Below, in pieces: positions 12,044 to 23,613 of a stretch of 64,000 nt of DNA. Source of the DNA: Punica granatum. Lineage: Eukaryota > Streptophyta > Magnoliopsida > Myrtales > Lythraceae. Position 1 is the first letter of the stretch; each line of letters begins with the position of its first letter. The DNA lies in assembly GCF_007655135.1 (NCBI RefSeq), contig NC_045128.1, positions 26,568,811 to 26,632,810 on the forward strand. The letters are read 5' to 3'. The notes beneath the pieces were generated by a model. It saw only the letters and a program-made list of their open reading frames with translations. It made no database searches and was not told the origin of the DNA. The position numbers were made by a program, and so were the translations under genes.

Positions 12044-13056
12044 TGTACATAATATCCATTATTAAAAATTGAAATTTGAAACAAAAATATGAAAACCGAA
12101 ATGATATCCTAACCTTCATTGCTTGCTGGCGATAGTCTCTTCTCCGTTGTCTGGTCCCTTACCTCTGCTTCTGCTTATGGACTTTGCCGCCAATGACCGT
12201 CGTCCCCACCGAGCAGCCGCTTGACGTCAGCGGCTCCGTTACTGCTCGAAGCCAGCGGCTGCTGACAAGCTCGTGAACATTGCCTTTCATCGGTGAGTTT
12301 GTTCGTCAGTTTGTCGAGCTCAATTCTAGCTCAAGTTCGAGCTTATTCACGAACTCCTTTGAGCTCCATAGAAATTCGAGCCTACAGAGCTTCATCTCCA
12401 GCCAAGCAGGGAAGAGAGACTGAGGAGCCCATCCTCCTCACCCCCCAGAAATTCACCTCTAGAACCTTTGGAAACTTCACCGAGAGGTAGTAACTTCTCA
12501 ATGGTTTTGTCATTTCTGTGAAATTCTTAACTTTGGAGCTTAATTTCGCAATTCTTTTGTTCTCATCGCTAGCTTCCATTGAAATTAACAAGGGTAATTT
12601 GCTGTTCTACTGGGATTGAGCTGTTGTGCTACAAAACGCGAATAGTAAGAGTCGGTTTGATATCGACCTGAATCGATGTTTCAGGTTCAAGGCCTTAAAG
12701 CAGGGAGGTTTAAGTCAAAAGTCGCCTTTGGAATCCTTAGATGAAGTGTTGTCCAGTTGGGTCTAATTTAAAGATAGCCATTGCACTTGAAAAGTGTCAA
12801 GCTTGGCATTTTCATTGAGTTGGTAGACCGGTTCATTAGAATTTGATCCATCAAGAGGAATTCTTAGCCAAAATAGAGATTTCTCGGGACGAAAAAAAAT
12901 ACTAAAAGAAAAGTCGGTTTCTTTTCCTAAATTGAATTTCGCATTAAAAAAATGTGAATCAGGAAAACACAGGCTCTTACAGGGCCATTATTTTCCATGT
13001 TCTTGTTGATCAAGAAGTGTCATATAGGTCTTTTCTCATAGCACCTACTAATACAT
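12044..13056. other. Region upstream of the RAP gene
   Basis: A GC-richer patch at 12120-12292 ends in CATCG followed by GTGAGT and could be a non-coding first exon or repeat debris. The rest is AT-rich. The short open frames at 12293-12591 show no recognisable protein. I see no supported coding gene. Confidence 0.3.
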
Positions 13057-13306
13057 TTGAAAAAGAATTTTCATTTTGCTGTAAATTGTGTTTTTTCATG
13101 TCTGTCGTGATCTTTAAGACATGGCTTGTAGAGTTTTACTTAATGAATTAAAATTTGATGGCTGTATCATTCTTAAAAAGTCATTGATCCAATTTGCTTG
13201 GGGAGGAATAGGTTTGAAGATTTTTGAGATAGTGAGCGGTTCTTTTTTCTTTCTTTTGGTTCTTTTGAATCTCTTTCTTGTATTGAGGCAAACATGTTAT
13301 GGTGTT
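13057..13306. repeat. 250-bp direct repeat, copy 1 (upstream of RAP)
   Basis: This block, from TTGAAAAAGAATTTTCATTT to AACATGTTATGGTGTT, recurs at 13979-14228 with only scattered substitutions and no length change, at a period of 922 bp. In this copy the sequence after GTGTT continues TGTGAGACC, whereas the second copy continues ACAG followed by GTGGCC. Confidence 0.85.
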
Positions 13307-13429
13307 TGTGAGACCCGTATTTATTTTTCCAAATATGCATACATACATATATACATACATGTGTTTATATATATACACACACAAACTCATAAGTTGCTGG
13401 AAGGAAAAAAAAAAAAAAAAGAGAGAGGA

Positions 13430-14412
13430 TGTAACTTGTTACCATAGACTTGCCCACACTCTATCATCCTACCCATTGTTTTCTTACCCTCTTTTATCAT
13501 CTTCCAGGGATTTCTTCTTCTTCCCTTTCGTTCTTTGTTCTGGGGGTTTCGGGGAAAAGAAACAGAGGACGAAAGAGAGAGAAGGAGGGGCGACGGAAGA
13601 ACAAGAAGGAAGGAAGGATAGGTTCGGGAAGCCTTCTAGTTGGGCTTGAGTTCGGTTTGGGCGAAAAAAAAAAAACAGAGCTGAGGAACGGAGCTGAGGA
13701 AGAATCGAAGCAGTGCTGGAGGCTAGGCTTGGAATTCCGGTTAAGTAAGTCGATTTTTCATACTCTAGGCATTCTTTTTGCTGAATATAGAGGTTGATTA
13801 GTTCGTATTCTATTCATTTCAGCTTAGGTTAGTGACTTGGGCAACCTTACGCACTGAATTTACATGTAAATTGGGAATTATCTCTGTTCATCTTGGCTCA
13901 GCTCAATCTACTTTCGGTTTGTTTTCGAGCTTACTTGATGAAGTGGGCTGTCTGTTAGTCTCTCTAGATTAATGTTACTTGAAAAAGAATTTCCATTTTG
14001 CTGTAAATTGTGTGTTTTCATGTCTGTCGTGATCTTTAAGACATGGCTTGTAGAGTTTTACTTAATTAATTAAAATTTGATGGCTGTATCATTCTTAAAA
14101 TGTCATTGATCCAATTTGCTCGGGGAGGAACAGGTTTGAAGATCTTTGAGATGGTGAGCGGTTCTTTTTGCTTTCTTTTGGTTCTTTTGAATCTCTTTCT
14201 TGTATTGAGGCAAACATGTTATGGTGTTACAGGTGGCCATATATCAGGAATCATTCTGCTGGCATAACAGAAGTTTGTTGCTGGATTTGGGTCATTAAAA
14301 ATCAGTTTTAGCCTCGTCATGAGGACATTCGTTCTTCTCTCAGTTGACTCGTCAAAATTCTTCTTAGTAACCAGCAGCACTCAGTGAGCAATTGTCACAG
14401 ATACTAGCTAAT
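13430..14412 (+). promoter_or_regulatory. Inferred 5' leader of RAP with a leader intron
   Basis: A CT-rich then GA-rich stretch (13480-13744) looks like a plant 5' untranslated exon and ends GGTTAA followed by GTAAGT at 13745. A matching acceptor, GGTGTTACAG, ends at 14231. The leader would then run from 14232 to the start codon at 14413. The intron 13745-14231 contains the second copy of the 250-bp repeat. Confidence 0.45.
13979..14228. repeat. 250-bp direct repeat, copy 2
   Basis: This is the partner of 13057-13306. It ends three bases before the presumed splice acceptor of the RAP leader intron, so this copy is probably the one tied to the gene's splicing and the upstream copy is the duplicate. 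Confidence 0.85.
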
Positions 14413-16902
14413 ATGGAAGGTTTATTCTATACATTCCCTCAACACTGGTGTTTGAGACCCTCTCTCTTTGTCCCCACAAAATCATGCCACATTCTTCGGT
14501 TTCCTGAACTGAAAAATCGATCTTCCAATCAGCAAAGAAAATTGAGTCTTCTGGGGGGAGCTTGTCTCAGCTCATCTAGAAGTGATGCTATCACCACCTC
14601 GAAAGTCATGCGTAACGATGCTGAGGAGGAAGGTGATTCTGACTGGGAGCTGGAATTTCTCGGGGAGCTTGATCCGTTGGCTTTTCAAGCCCCGAAGAAG
14701 AGGAAGAAACAACAAAGGTCAAAGTTGCTTGAAGACACTGATGGTATGGACTGGTGCCTTAGGGCTAGAAAAGTTGCCCTCAAAGGTATTGAGGCTCGGG
14801 GCCTTTCTCAAACCATGGAAGACTTAGTTTCTGTCAAGAAGAAGAAGAAGAACAGAAAGAAAAAGACCAAGATTAAAGATAAATCCACTAAAATGAATGA
14901 CACGGATGAGGACAATGACGATGATGATGAATGGAATTTAGATTATGGACCAGATCAGGAAGGTATTGAATCAGAGGATTTGGGGGATGAGGACGCTCAA
15001 ATTGGTGACATTATTACTGGCGATGGTATGACTGATCTGAGGAAAAAGGTGAGTTTGATGGCCGGTGGGATGTTTGAAGAGAAAAGGGAGAGTATTAGAC
15101 AAAAATTTGTTCAGAAGCTGTCCCAGTTCTCAGGACCCTCTGATCGTCGCAAAGAAATCAACTTGAACCGGTCAATTGTGGATGCACAGACCGCTGAAGA
15201 AGTCCTCGAGGTTGCCTCCGAGACGATTCTTGCTGTTGGAAAAGGTCTGAGCCCATCTCCTCTCTCCCCGTTAAACATTGCCACTGCTCTGCACCGAATC
15301 GCTAAAAATATGGAGAAGGTTTCCATGACAAGCTCAAGGAGATTGGCCTTTGCTCGTCAGAGAGAGATGTCAATGCTCGTTGGCCTTGCTATGTTGGCCT
15401 TACCCGAGTTCTCGGCTCAAGGAATATCAAACGTCTCATGGGCTCTGTCAAAAATCGGTGGCGAACTCCTTTACATGTCAGAAATGGACCGGGTCGCTGA
15501 GGTGGCCTTGACTAAGGTCAGGGAGTTCAATTCTCAGAACGTTGCCAATGTAGCTGGTGCATTTGCCTCGATGAGGCATTCTGCATCTGATCTCTTCTCG
15601 GAGTTGTCCAAGAGGGCATCTGACATAGTCCACACGTTCCAGGAACAGGAGCTTGCTCAGCTGCTTTGGGCATTGGCTTCTCTAAATGAGCCCGCTGACA
15701 CTGTGCTGGAATCCCTTGATAGTATCTTCAAACACTCCAGCCAGTTTCGGTCTCACCTGAGCAAAGGGGAGGTCTCAGCCTCAGACAAAAATGGAGCACT
15801 GCTAGACACTTCTCCTGTTCTAAATTTTGACAGGGACCAGCTTGGTAACCTTGCGTGGTCCTATGCAGTGCTAGGACAGTTGGACCGGTCATTCTTTTCA
15901 CACATTTGGAAAACCCTACAGTGCAGCTTCGAAGAGCAAAGGATCTCTGAACAGTTTCGGGAAGATATAATGTTTGTTTCTCAGGTTCATCTTGTGAACC
16001 AGTGCTTGAAGCTCGAGTACCCCCATCTTCTTCACCTATGCCTTGGGAGCGATCTCGAGGAGAAGGTTGCCTGTGCTGGGAAGACCAAAAGGTTTAATCA
16101 GAAAGTAACTTCATCCTTGCAAAAAGAAGTTGCTCGATTACTTGTAAGCACGGGGCTTGATTGGGTAAGAGAGTATGTTGTTGATGGGTACACATTGGAC
16201 GCAGTTTTGGTTGATAAGAAGGTTGCTTTGGAGATCGATGGCCCTACCCATTTCTCACGGAATACTTGTGAGTCGCCCTTACTCATATTGAACTTGTAGC
16301 TTTTTCTGAGATTTCATTCGGGAAATTGTGGCAGTAGGTGAGAATACAAAAGGCCAGTCAGATCTTTCTTAAAGGAAAAGGTATTCAGATATATCTTTGC
16401 CGTGAATACATTAGCCGGAGATGTTCCTGAAAAAAAACCAAGCATGGAAAGCATGATATATTTGATTCTTCTTGTCTATTGGTTCACTGTCTACCTGTGC
16501 CCATGCAGGGGTTCCTCTGGGGCACACCATGCTGAAGCGCCGGTATATTACGGCAGCGGGTTGGAAGGTTGTGCCAGTATCACACCAAGAGGTTGGCTTA
16601 TTGTTTACTTTGTAGAATGCTATAATTAACTTTCCTTTAGTTGACATCAACACTCGGTATCAAGTAAACTAAGAAGAAACTGATTATATGATAGAACAAT
16701 AATCTGGCCATGTTGGTATATGCATCAGTGGTCGGTTTTGAAGTAGCTGAAGGAGCTTATGGAGCAACGATATTTGCTCTACTGGTGAGCGTCATCGCTT
16801 GATCTGATTTGTTTCTTTTCTTCTTGACAGTGGGAGGAGATTCAAGGTGAGTTCGAACAGCAAGAATACCTGAGAGGAATTCTCCATGATCATCTGCAAT
16901 AG
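14413..16902 (+). CDS. RAP: RAP domain-containing protein, chloroplastic
   Basis: This is the homologue of Arabidopsis RAP, an octotricopeptide-type RNA-binding protein of the plastid nucleoid that is needed for 16S rRNA maturation. Three exons, 14413-16267, 16509-16591 and 16831-16902, give 669 aa, close to the length I recall for the Arabidopsis protein. The ATG at 14413 is chosen because the frame upstream contains only a TTG. Residues 1 to about 60 look like a transit peptide. Basic and acidic low-complexity tracts follow ([23 protein letters not shown]), then helical repeats ([48 protein letters not shown]), and a C-terminal RAP domain ([14 protein letters not shown] ... [20 protein letters not shown]). 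At the first junction the split codon reads T-GG (Trp) where I remember Gly. If intron 1 is retained, the protein stops soon after HFSRNT. Confidence 0.92.
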
Positions 16903-17548
16903 GGGCTTTTCCCCTGCACGACATGAACAGCGGAGGCGGTTCTCTTACAGTTGCCTCAGCAAGTTCATTGTATAATGGTGATGTTAGGGAACAATATACA
17001 TATGTTGTTACTACTTGTTAGGGAAATATAAAGGGGGATTAAGATCAACAATTTCACACAAAAGTCTCAGGATTGTTCCTGAAAACAGAGTGGAGCTCGT
17101 GCCATGGTTAGTTGCTACCAGCATTTGACGAATTAAAACAGCAAGAAGGTTCACCTACGTCGGGTTCTCTGACATTGACGCTAGCGCCTTTTTCGAGTGC
17201 TGCAGAAGAAGAGGAGATAAATCTTTATCTTTACTGTAAACTAAAACTCTTGTTCAAGTGCGACGCATTTCAAGCTACAAATTTTTACCTCTTTTTATTT
17301 TTTTAATTAATTAAACCACAAATATAAAAAAGGAAAGTGGCAGGAGATGCCCAGCCTCTCTCCATGGACCATGGGAAGGGGAGAGCCCCTACTACACATT
17401 GTGTCCCTCCTCTCCTTTTCATTTTTAACCATCTCTTTTCTGATTTTTAAAATTTACCCATAGACTTCGACTATCTTTTGTTTTTGTCCTTTCTTTTGAT
17501 TTTTTCTTATATCCTCCAAAAAAGATCAAAATTAATATGCCTTAATTA
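16903..17548. other. RAP 3' untranslated region and AT-rich spacer
   Basis: The sequence after the RAP stop is presumed 3' UTR to roughly 17080. The remainder is AT-rich with a small GC-richer patch at 17340-17420. The open frame at 17112-17306 has no recognisable features. I see no gene. Confidence 0.4.
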
Positions 17549-18433
17549 TCTATATAATTAATTAATATGTCATACTGTACAAAAGTCATCCAAAGTATCA
17601 TTTTGATTCTTACATGCATTTTTTTCTCAAAATGATGCTACCTCTAATTTATGCTTTTATAAATTTTATGGAGAAATAATAATAAAATAAGTGCTAGTTG
17701 AGTGCTAAAATATTTCTCCTTTATGATACAAATAAAATATCTTTCATTTTTAACTACAACAAGACCCAACAAAGAAAATTAATTTCGACATTAGTTCATA
17801 TATATAATTTTGCATATTTTGTGATCATTCTCATTTTTCCTTTACTTAATTTTATTTGTAAATTTCAACTGTTTTTAGAAAGATTAAAGTCCTTATATAT
17901 TTATATTTCTTAAGTATTTAGAGCATAAATACTAAAACTCTACAAAAATTATAATATCAATAAATAAGAACATAATAAATATGACAAATATGAACACAAA
18001 TATATTATTTCATAACAGATGATGTATGGTTATTTTCCCCATTATTGTAATTATGTAGAACTCTTATGGAAAAAGGAACAAGTAAATTCAATTGAATTAA
18101 GATGATAATTGAGATGATAAATGTATTACTTTAATTAAAATTTAATAAATAAGGTAGTGCTTAATTTCATTGGTGTCAATAATAAGTTTAATAAAATTAC
18201 CATTAAATAATGTTCAAAACTTTAGTATATTGAAAAGTTATAAACTTCGATGATATTATGTAAAAAATTATATTAAATATAATAGCTTAAGATTTTTCTT
18301 AAAAAATGCCATGAAATTTTTAATTGTAATTATTTTCTTATTGCAATACTTTGATTTTTTATTGTTCTTCAAAAAGAAAAAAAAAAGGGAAGGAAAATTC
18401 AACACGCAACAAAGTGCGGGTCTCTCATCCTAG
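17549..18433 (+). mobile_element. Probable non-autonomous Helitron
   Basis: The 3' end is CGCA-ACAAAG-TGCG, a short stem-loop, followed by GGTCTCTCATCCTAG, and a host T follows at 18434. The best 5' end is TCTATATAATTAATTAATATG at 17549, preceded by a host A. Together they fit A-TC...CTAG-T. The stem is short and the left end is only the best candidate. Confidence 0.5.
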
Positions 18434-18454
18434 TTAGTTTAAAATTTGTTGCTT

Positions 18455-18632
18455 GCCAATCCTTAGTCTAGCGGTAAGGAGCGTAAGTATCCACCATGTT
18501 CCAAGTTCGAATCCCCTTGGGGTAGCCAACACCTCTAAGTTTATCTCGTACTTTGCATTTGCAGGCCTGTGTACGGGATTGTGAGGATTAGCCGGGTGAA
18601 ACCTAAACCTCTCACGATATCAAAAAAAAAAA
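18455..18632 (+). mobile_element. tRNA-derived SINE with clear A and B boxes
   Basis: It contains TTAGTCTAGCGGTAAGG (A-box-like) and GTTCGAATCCC at 18505-18515, an almost consensus pol III B box. A tRNA-unrelated body follows (GGGATTGTGAGGATTAGCCG) and an A-run at 18622-18632. It begins about 20 bp after the Helitron end at 18433. Confidence 0.8.
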
Positions 18633-19095
18633 GGAAGTAATTAAATTTTTATTTTTATTTTTTTAAAAAAAGCACAACTACCATAGAGAAGGCCGAGAAG
18701 ACAAGATATTGAGATAGTAAGGGTTGATAAAATGTTCCTCCTCTAATTTGTCTCTCTGGCATGAATTTGAAAAAGTATCAACGCTTTATATAATCTAAAT
18801 TTGATATTTTTTTATATCACGTGACGAAATAAGATAATTGGAAAAACTTTCATCTCTTTACATTTGAGAGAAGGTGGGCCAATCTAGGCGAAATTAGGGT
18901 TCATTTCAGGCGAATTAGGGTCAAATTAGGCAAAATTGGGGTTAGTTAAATAAGAATTTTTCTAAAACTAATTTCAAGTATTTAGCTTTGCAATTGCTCC
19001 TAGCCTTGGGCAGTTCATTATTCGGGTCATATCCGAAAACCAAAAGGAACAAAAAGCATCAGTCGGTTCGGCTCGGTTAAATACTTCGGTTCGGT
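18633..19095. other. Spacer upstream of lumazine synthase copy 2
   Basis: AT-rich sequence with a short cluster of GGCGAAATTAGGG-like words (18875-18945, three imperfect copies) and GGTTCGG repeats at 19065-19100. I see no gene. Confidence 0.4.
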
Positions 19096-19103
19096 TTCGG
19101 TTT

Positions 19104-19126
19104 TGGGCCCAAACCTTATAGGCCCA
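19104..19126 (+). promoter_or_regulatory. Site II-type motifs (TGGGCCCA and GGCCCA)
   Basis: TGGGCCCA at 19104-19111 and GGCCCA at 19121-19126 lie about 70 bp before a (CT)n tract and the presumed leader exon of lumazine synthase copy 2. TGGGCC/GGCCCA elements are common in promoters of plant housekeeping and growth-related genes, bound by TCP factors. This is a motif-level inference only. Confidence 0.45.
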
Positions 19127-19149
19127 TCCAACAAAGCCCAAATACCCCC

Positions 19150-19171
19150 CCTCTCTCTCTCTCTCTCTCTC
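19150..19171. repeat. (CT)n microsatellite
   Basis: About eleven CT units lie in the presumed core promoter or leader of lumazine synthase copy 2, a common position for pyrimidine tracts in plant genes. Confidence 0.9.
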
Positions 19172-19666
19172 AAGGTCTTACCTGCCCCCCAACAGTCACT
19201 GTTCTTACGACTGCAGCTCTGCTCGAACGCATTGCGCCACTCGCCATCGTTGACCTCCGCAGCTTCGTTGTCGCCGTAGCAGACTCGCGCCGCTCCCCGT
19301 CTGTCACTCTCTCCGAGTCTGAACTCGCTCTCAGGTGCCTTAGCCTTCCTTCCTCCTTCCTCGTACTTAACAGATGCTGGAGGTTTTTAAGTGACGGAGT
19401 AGGAGGATGAGTGGGTAAGGGTTTGTGATCCTTGTGGGGGGTGCAGGAAGAGTGGTTTAGGTGAGGTTTGAATCTGAGCGAGTCAATGTGATCAGTGGAA
19501 GCTCCTCATTGGGTGGCGAATTCAGTCTGCTTTGATTGGAAATTTGCTATTCTGGCTTAAACTGATTCAGAGATTATGGATTTGTGTCCATCTTGTTTGA
19601 ATTTTTGGTCTTGTGTTCTGCCTAGGTTTCTTAATTGTCGGGGGACCTCAAAACTTCAGTTCGAAT

Positions 19667-22538
19667 ATGGCATCTTCCATTTCGTTTATTGGTTCGTCTT
19701 TAGTTCACGGACGCTATGCTTCTACCTCTACTGCACACTCAATACCGCTGCAGCAGCTTCACTTTCATCACCATCTTCCAGTTAGTTCTCTTAGACCCCA
19801 ACAAGCAGCACCTCTCTCCTTCTCCTCCTCTGTGCAAGGTGTGATTTCTTGTTATTGGAACTGATATTTTAGTTCCGACTTACTTCATTCTTCTTTTTGA
19901 CTCTGTGGGACAGTGAATTACCACTGGCTAAGCAAGTCGATGGCGTTACTCACTTTGTTGTTATGGGTGTGGTTCTGCAATTTTTCAGGACTTAGTTCTC
20001 ATGCTGTGATTGAGAAGAAGGGATGCCCGCCCTTGCTCGCTGTTCGGCATTTGACAGGTTCCCTCACCCGAAGTGAAGGCCTTCGCTTTGCTGTGGTTTG
20101 TAGCAATATAATTTTATAATTTCCCTAGAATTTACTTCTAATGGATCTGAAAAATTTTGTTAGTCTGGAATGAATTGGTGATTGTATGGAGATCGATGTA
20201 AGTACGGAATATGTTATAAACTACTCAAACTTTTTTTTGATTGCCACTTAGTAATTGTACATATCTACATTCCTTCAGTGACTTAACTAACTGCGCAGTG
20301 TAGTAATCTTCTCTTAGTCTTACCTGTTATTTTGCTTCGTGAAGGTTGTGGCTCGATTCAACGAGATCGTGACTAAGCTGCTGCTTGAAGGGGCCCTGGA
20401 CACTTTCAAGAAGTATTCAGTTAAAGAAGAAGATATTGATGTGAGTAGAACTGACTTCTCTTACTTCAGTCTGTCAATTAATCAGTTGGAATTTTTGGTT
20501 TTATTTCTGTTTGGTAATTGTGCAATATACTCCAGTTATTTCACCTGTTTGTTCCTGCTTTGAGCCCTTTGGATCATTCTCATGGGACTTTCCACTTTGC
20601 AATTGTAGAAGATGGAAAGGTTGAGTGTGTAGAAATTAGTACTTGGCCTTTTGTATTGATGGAATTGAATACTTCATTTTTCTCAGGTTGTGTGGGTTCC
20701 TGGAAGTTTTGAAATTGGCGTTGTGGCTCAAAAGCTTGGGAAATCTGGAAAATATCACAGTGTCTTATGTATTGGGGCTGTGGTATGTTCTCTAATGTCT
20801 GATTTCTGCTATCAGAGAGTACTGTTTGTTTCTGCAAATACAATACTTGTGGTTGCTTTTTTCCTCCCAATTGACAACGTCACCGTACTGTCAGTAGATA
20901 AGGGGTGATACTTCCCATTATGACGCTGTTGCCAATTCAGTGGCTTCTGGAGTGCTTTCAGCTGGTCTAGGTTCAGGTAGATCAGAAATTTATGAAATTT
21001 CTTGACACTTTCATTTTTTCTAGCACAACAAACTTATCGCTATGCAAATAATATGCCATTGTTGGCACGTTATACAGGAGCCGTATCTGCGCTAGGTGCT
21101 GTATTACGTATACGTGCTTTGTGGCTTTTGAAGTATTTGAGAACGTGACAATCCAATTTCAAAAATAATCTTGTTTATTAATAAGGAAATGAACTAACTA
21201 GAGACATAGCCATGCTATGGACGGAAAATTTGCAATATAGTTAATATGTCATAATATATGCATTGAAAAAATAAAAAAAGTTCAAGATAGGTTCGATATT
21301 TTCTCTGAAGATATTTTTGATTCTATCAGTTTTTCTTATGAAAGTAGATTAGATATTGTGGTAAAAGAATATCAAATTTAAAACAAAGAAAGAGAAAAGA
21401 GATTGGCGTTCATATGAGGAGAGCGAGGGAGAAATGGGGATAGAGGAGGGATTGGGAGTGGTGGATAGAAGTTGGGGTAGTTTGTCATGCACAGTTACCA
21501 TTATAGCCCTAATTTAATGGTGGTTCTTAATTATAAATATTTCATCAAAGGGTTTTTTGGGAAACTAAAGGTTATAGCAAAGAGGGCAGTCTCCCTCTAC
21601 ATTACTATAGATATAGATAAATAATATTTCATTATTGCAAAACCTTGTTCTGATGATCGGCTAGATTTTTATCTGAGGAAGTGAACTAATCTTCTTGTCT
21701 TCTTTGTAGGTGTTCCTTGCATATTTGGTGTCTTAACGTGTGATGACATGGAACAGGTGTACAGCAAGTTTTTTATTCTGTGTCATGATGCATACTTGAA
21801 GATTCCTTCTTATTAGATCTGATTCATTTTGCTCTGTTATAATAGGCATTAAATCGAGCTGGTGGAAAAGCTGGAAATAAGGGATCCGAGGCAGCTTTAA
21901 CTGCTGTGAGTTCATTCTAAACTTGAGTTCTCTTTCCCTCCAACCCCCTCTCTGCGACTTCATTTTTGTTTTAGACTGCTAATGATCCTGTTGAGCAAGT
22001 CACCTCCATTGTCATTGATTCTCTAGAATATCACTTTTTATCAGTGTGAGCCCATTGGATTGCTTCCATATTACCCTTTGTGCTTAATTGTTTCCCTTTC
22101 TTCCCTATGTCTTTTGATCAACGTTTCATTAATGATGTTTAGTGGCTTTTTAACTAAACTTTGTCGTCATTTTAGGATCATTTGTGTGTAATTTTGCCAG
22201 TTCTCAAATGTGCACGAAGCTTAACTTTGGTATCTAATGAATCTTGTAATTCAGACCATTGATATATTGTTTGTTAATCCAGCTCTTTCTTGTTAAAATA
22301 AGTTTTTACTAGCTTTAGTGAATCACTTAGAGATTTTGGAACTGAATTAGGACATACCGAACTAACGTGTTCAAAGTTTAAAATTTAGATGTTTGTAAGG
22401 TTAAGTAACATTGCAAATAAGTAATAAGAAGATGCTAAAAGAGGCGTGTCTTTCATTATATCCTCATACATTATAAATAAATGATTGTGTGCTCTGCAGA
22501 TTGAGATGGCGTCTTTGTTCGAGCATCATCTTCAATAA
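19667..22538 (+). CDS. COS1: 6,7-dimethyl-8-ribityllumazine synthase, chloroplast precursor (copy 2)
   Basis: This is the same enzyme as at 276-8257. Eight exons, 19667-19838, 19989-20095, 20345-20440, 20687-20782, 20898-20976, 21710-21756, 21846-21905 and 22500-22538, give 231 aa. The transit peptide region (about 1-75) differs strongly from copy 1, while the enzyme core is very similar: [74 protein letters not shown] and [12 protein letters not shown] leader intron is likely (donor CTCAG/GTGCCT at 19335, acceptor CCTAG ending 19625). Introns are short except intron 5 (733 bp), which carries a complete Helitron. The residues look more like the plant consensus I remember than those of copy 1, so this is probably the ancestral-type locus. 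Confidence 0.95.
21198..21617 (-). mobile_element. Complete 420-bp Helitron in intron 5 of lumazine synthase copy 2
   Basis: On the minus strand it begins TCTATATCTATAGTAATG at 21617 after a host A and ends in the hairpin CATAGC-ATG-GCTATG followed by TCTCTAG at 21198 before a host T. This is exactly the A-TC...CTAG-T arrangement of Helitrons, with no target duplication. It has no coding capacity. The homologous intron of copy 1 (7435-7655, 221 bp) lacks it. Confidence 0.82.
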
Positions 22539-23613
22539 ATTGCGACATTTCAAGACTTGGATGTGGATTGGCTACTCGTGCACTGATGCATTTTGCAGAA
22601 GCAGTTTGTTGTCGTGATAGTTTATATGATCCATGGGGCGGATTTTAGTTTCGGTAGGTGGGCTGCAGAACTGCAATCAATTACTGAAGAATCATCTGTA
22701 GAGAACTGATAATTTTGGACAATGATCTGTTTTGTGACCGTGAGGATGGGTGCAGCTAATAAGACCAAATGGTGGGCTCGACTTGTCTGTGATATTCTTC
22801 TCCTGCCATTTTAGATTATAATAAGTAGGGGGATGTTGTATTATGTTCTTTAGGTGAGGATGATGTATTACCTTCTATAACGATGCCGAGAAGTTTTGGA
22901 CGAAAGACTGGGCAATGTTTGTTCTGTTATGGTAGTGGCTTGAGCATTTTAACATTTTAGATGAGGAAGCAGTCCATTTTCGTAAGTTCAAAAGAAATTT
23001 GGTGAATTGTTTGCTCTGCTATAAGCGCCACCTGCTGCGGACTTCAAAAGAAAAATGCTTTCACTCCACAAGGATGTTTCTATGGTACCTTGGATATGCA
23101 TTCCACGCCAAATGTTTCGACTAAATGGATTAAATTGTGCATCTAAAACCAACTTTTGCTCTTTCTTTGGTAGTGTTATATATGCACTTGACTTGGTTAA
23201 TCGTTGACTTCGCGATAAATGAGGGCCCAAGGTAAAACCCACTAGCCAGATCCAAGCTCTGCAAATCGCACCCTAGGGCAAGCCTCGCCGACGCTCAAAG
23301 CTGACTAGGCTACCACCAAATTCGGAATTTTCGTTTAGGAAAGCCGAATAACAAAATCAAGGAAAAATTCCAACATCTAGGAGTACAAGGATGCGTCTGC
23401 AAGAATGCTACAATTTTTTAGTACAGAAAGCTAAATCTGAAATTACAGCATTCAAGTGGGTTAACTCTTTGCCTTTTCTTCTTCTCCTCCAAACCATCAA
23501 AATCTTATTCTGTCCCTTGGCAAAAAGCAGAAAACAGGACATGATGAACACTACCTAGGCTCTTCCATGCCATCAGACACTCATGCAACTCTAGCAAAAA
23601 TGGACAAGGGTTA
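22539..23613. other. Convergent 3' region between lumazine synthase copy 2 and uL22
   Basis: This stretch presumably holds the 3' untranslated regions of the two convergent genes. The reading frames in it (for example 22988-23242 minus) resemble no protein I know. I see no additional gene. Confidence 0.5.

Noticed and set aside
18464..18515. Functional tRNA gene
   Set aside because: The A and B boxes are present, but the sequence does not close into a cloverleaf and it leads into a poly-A tail, so it is a SINE.
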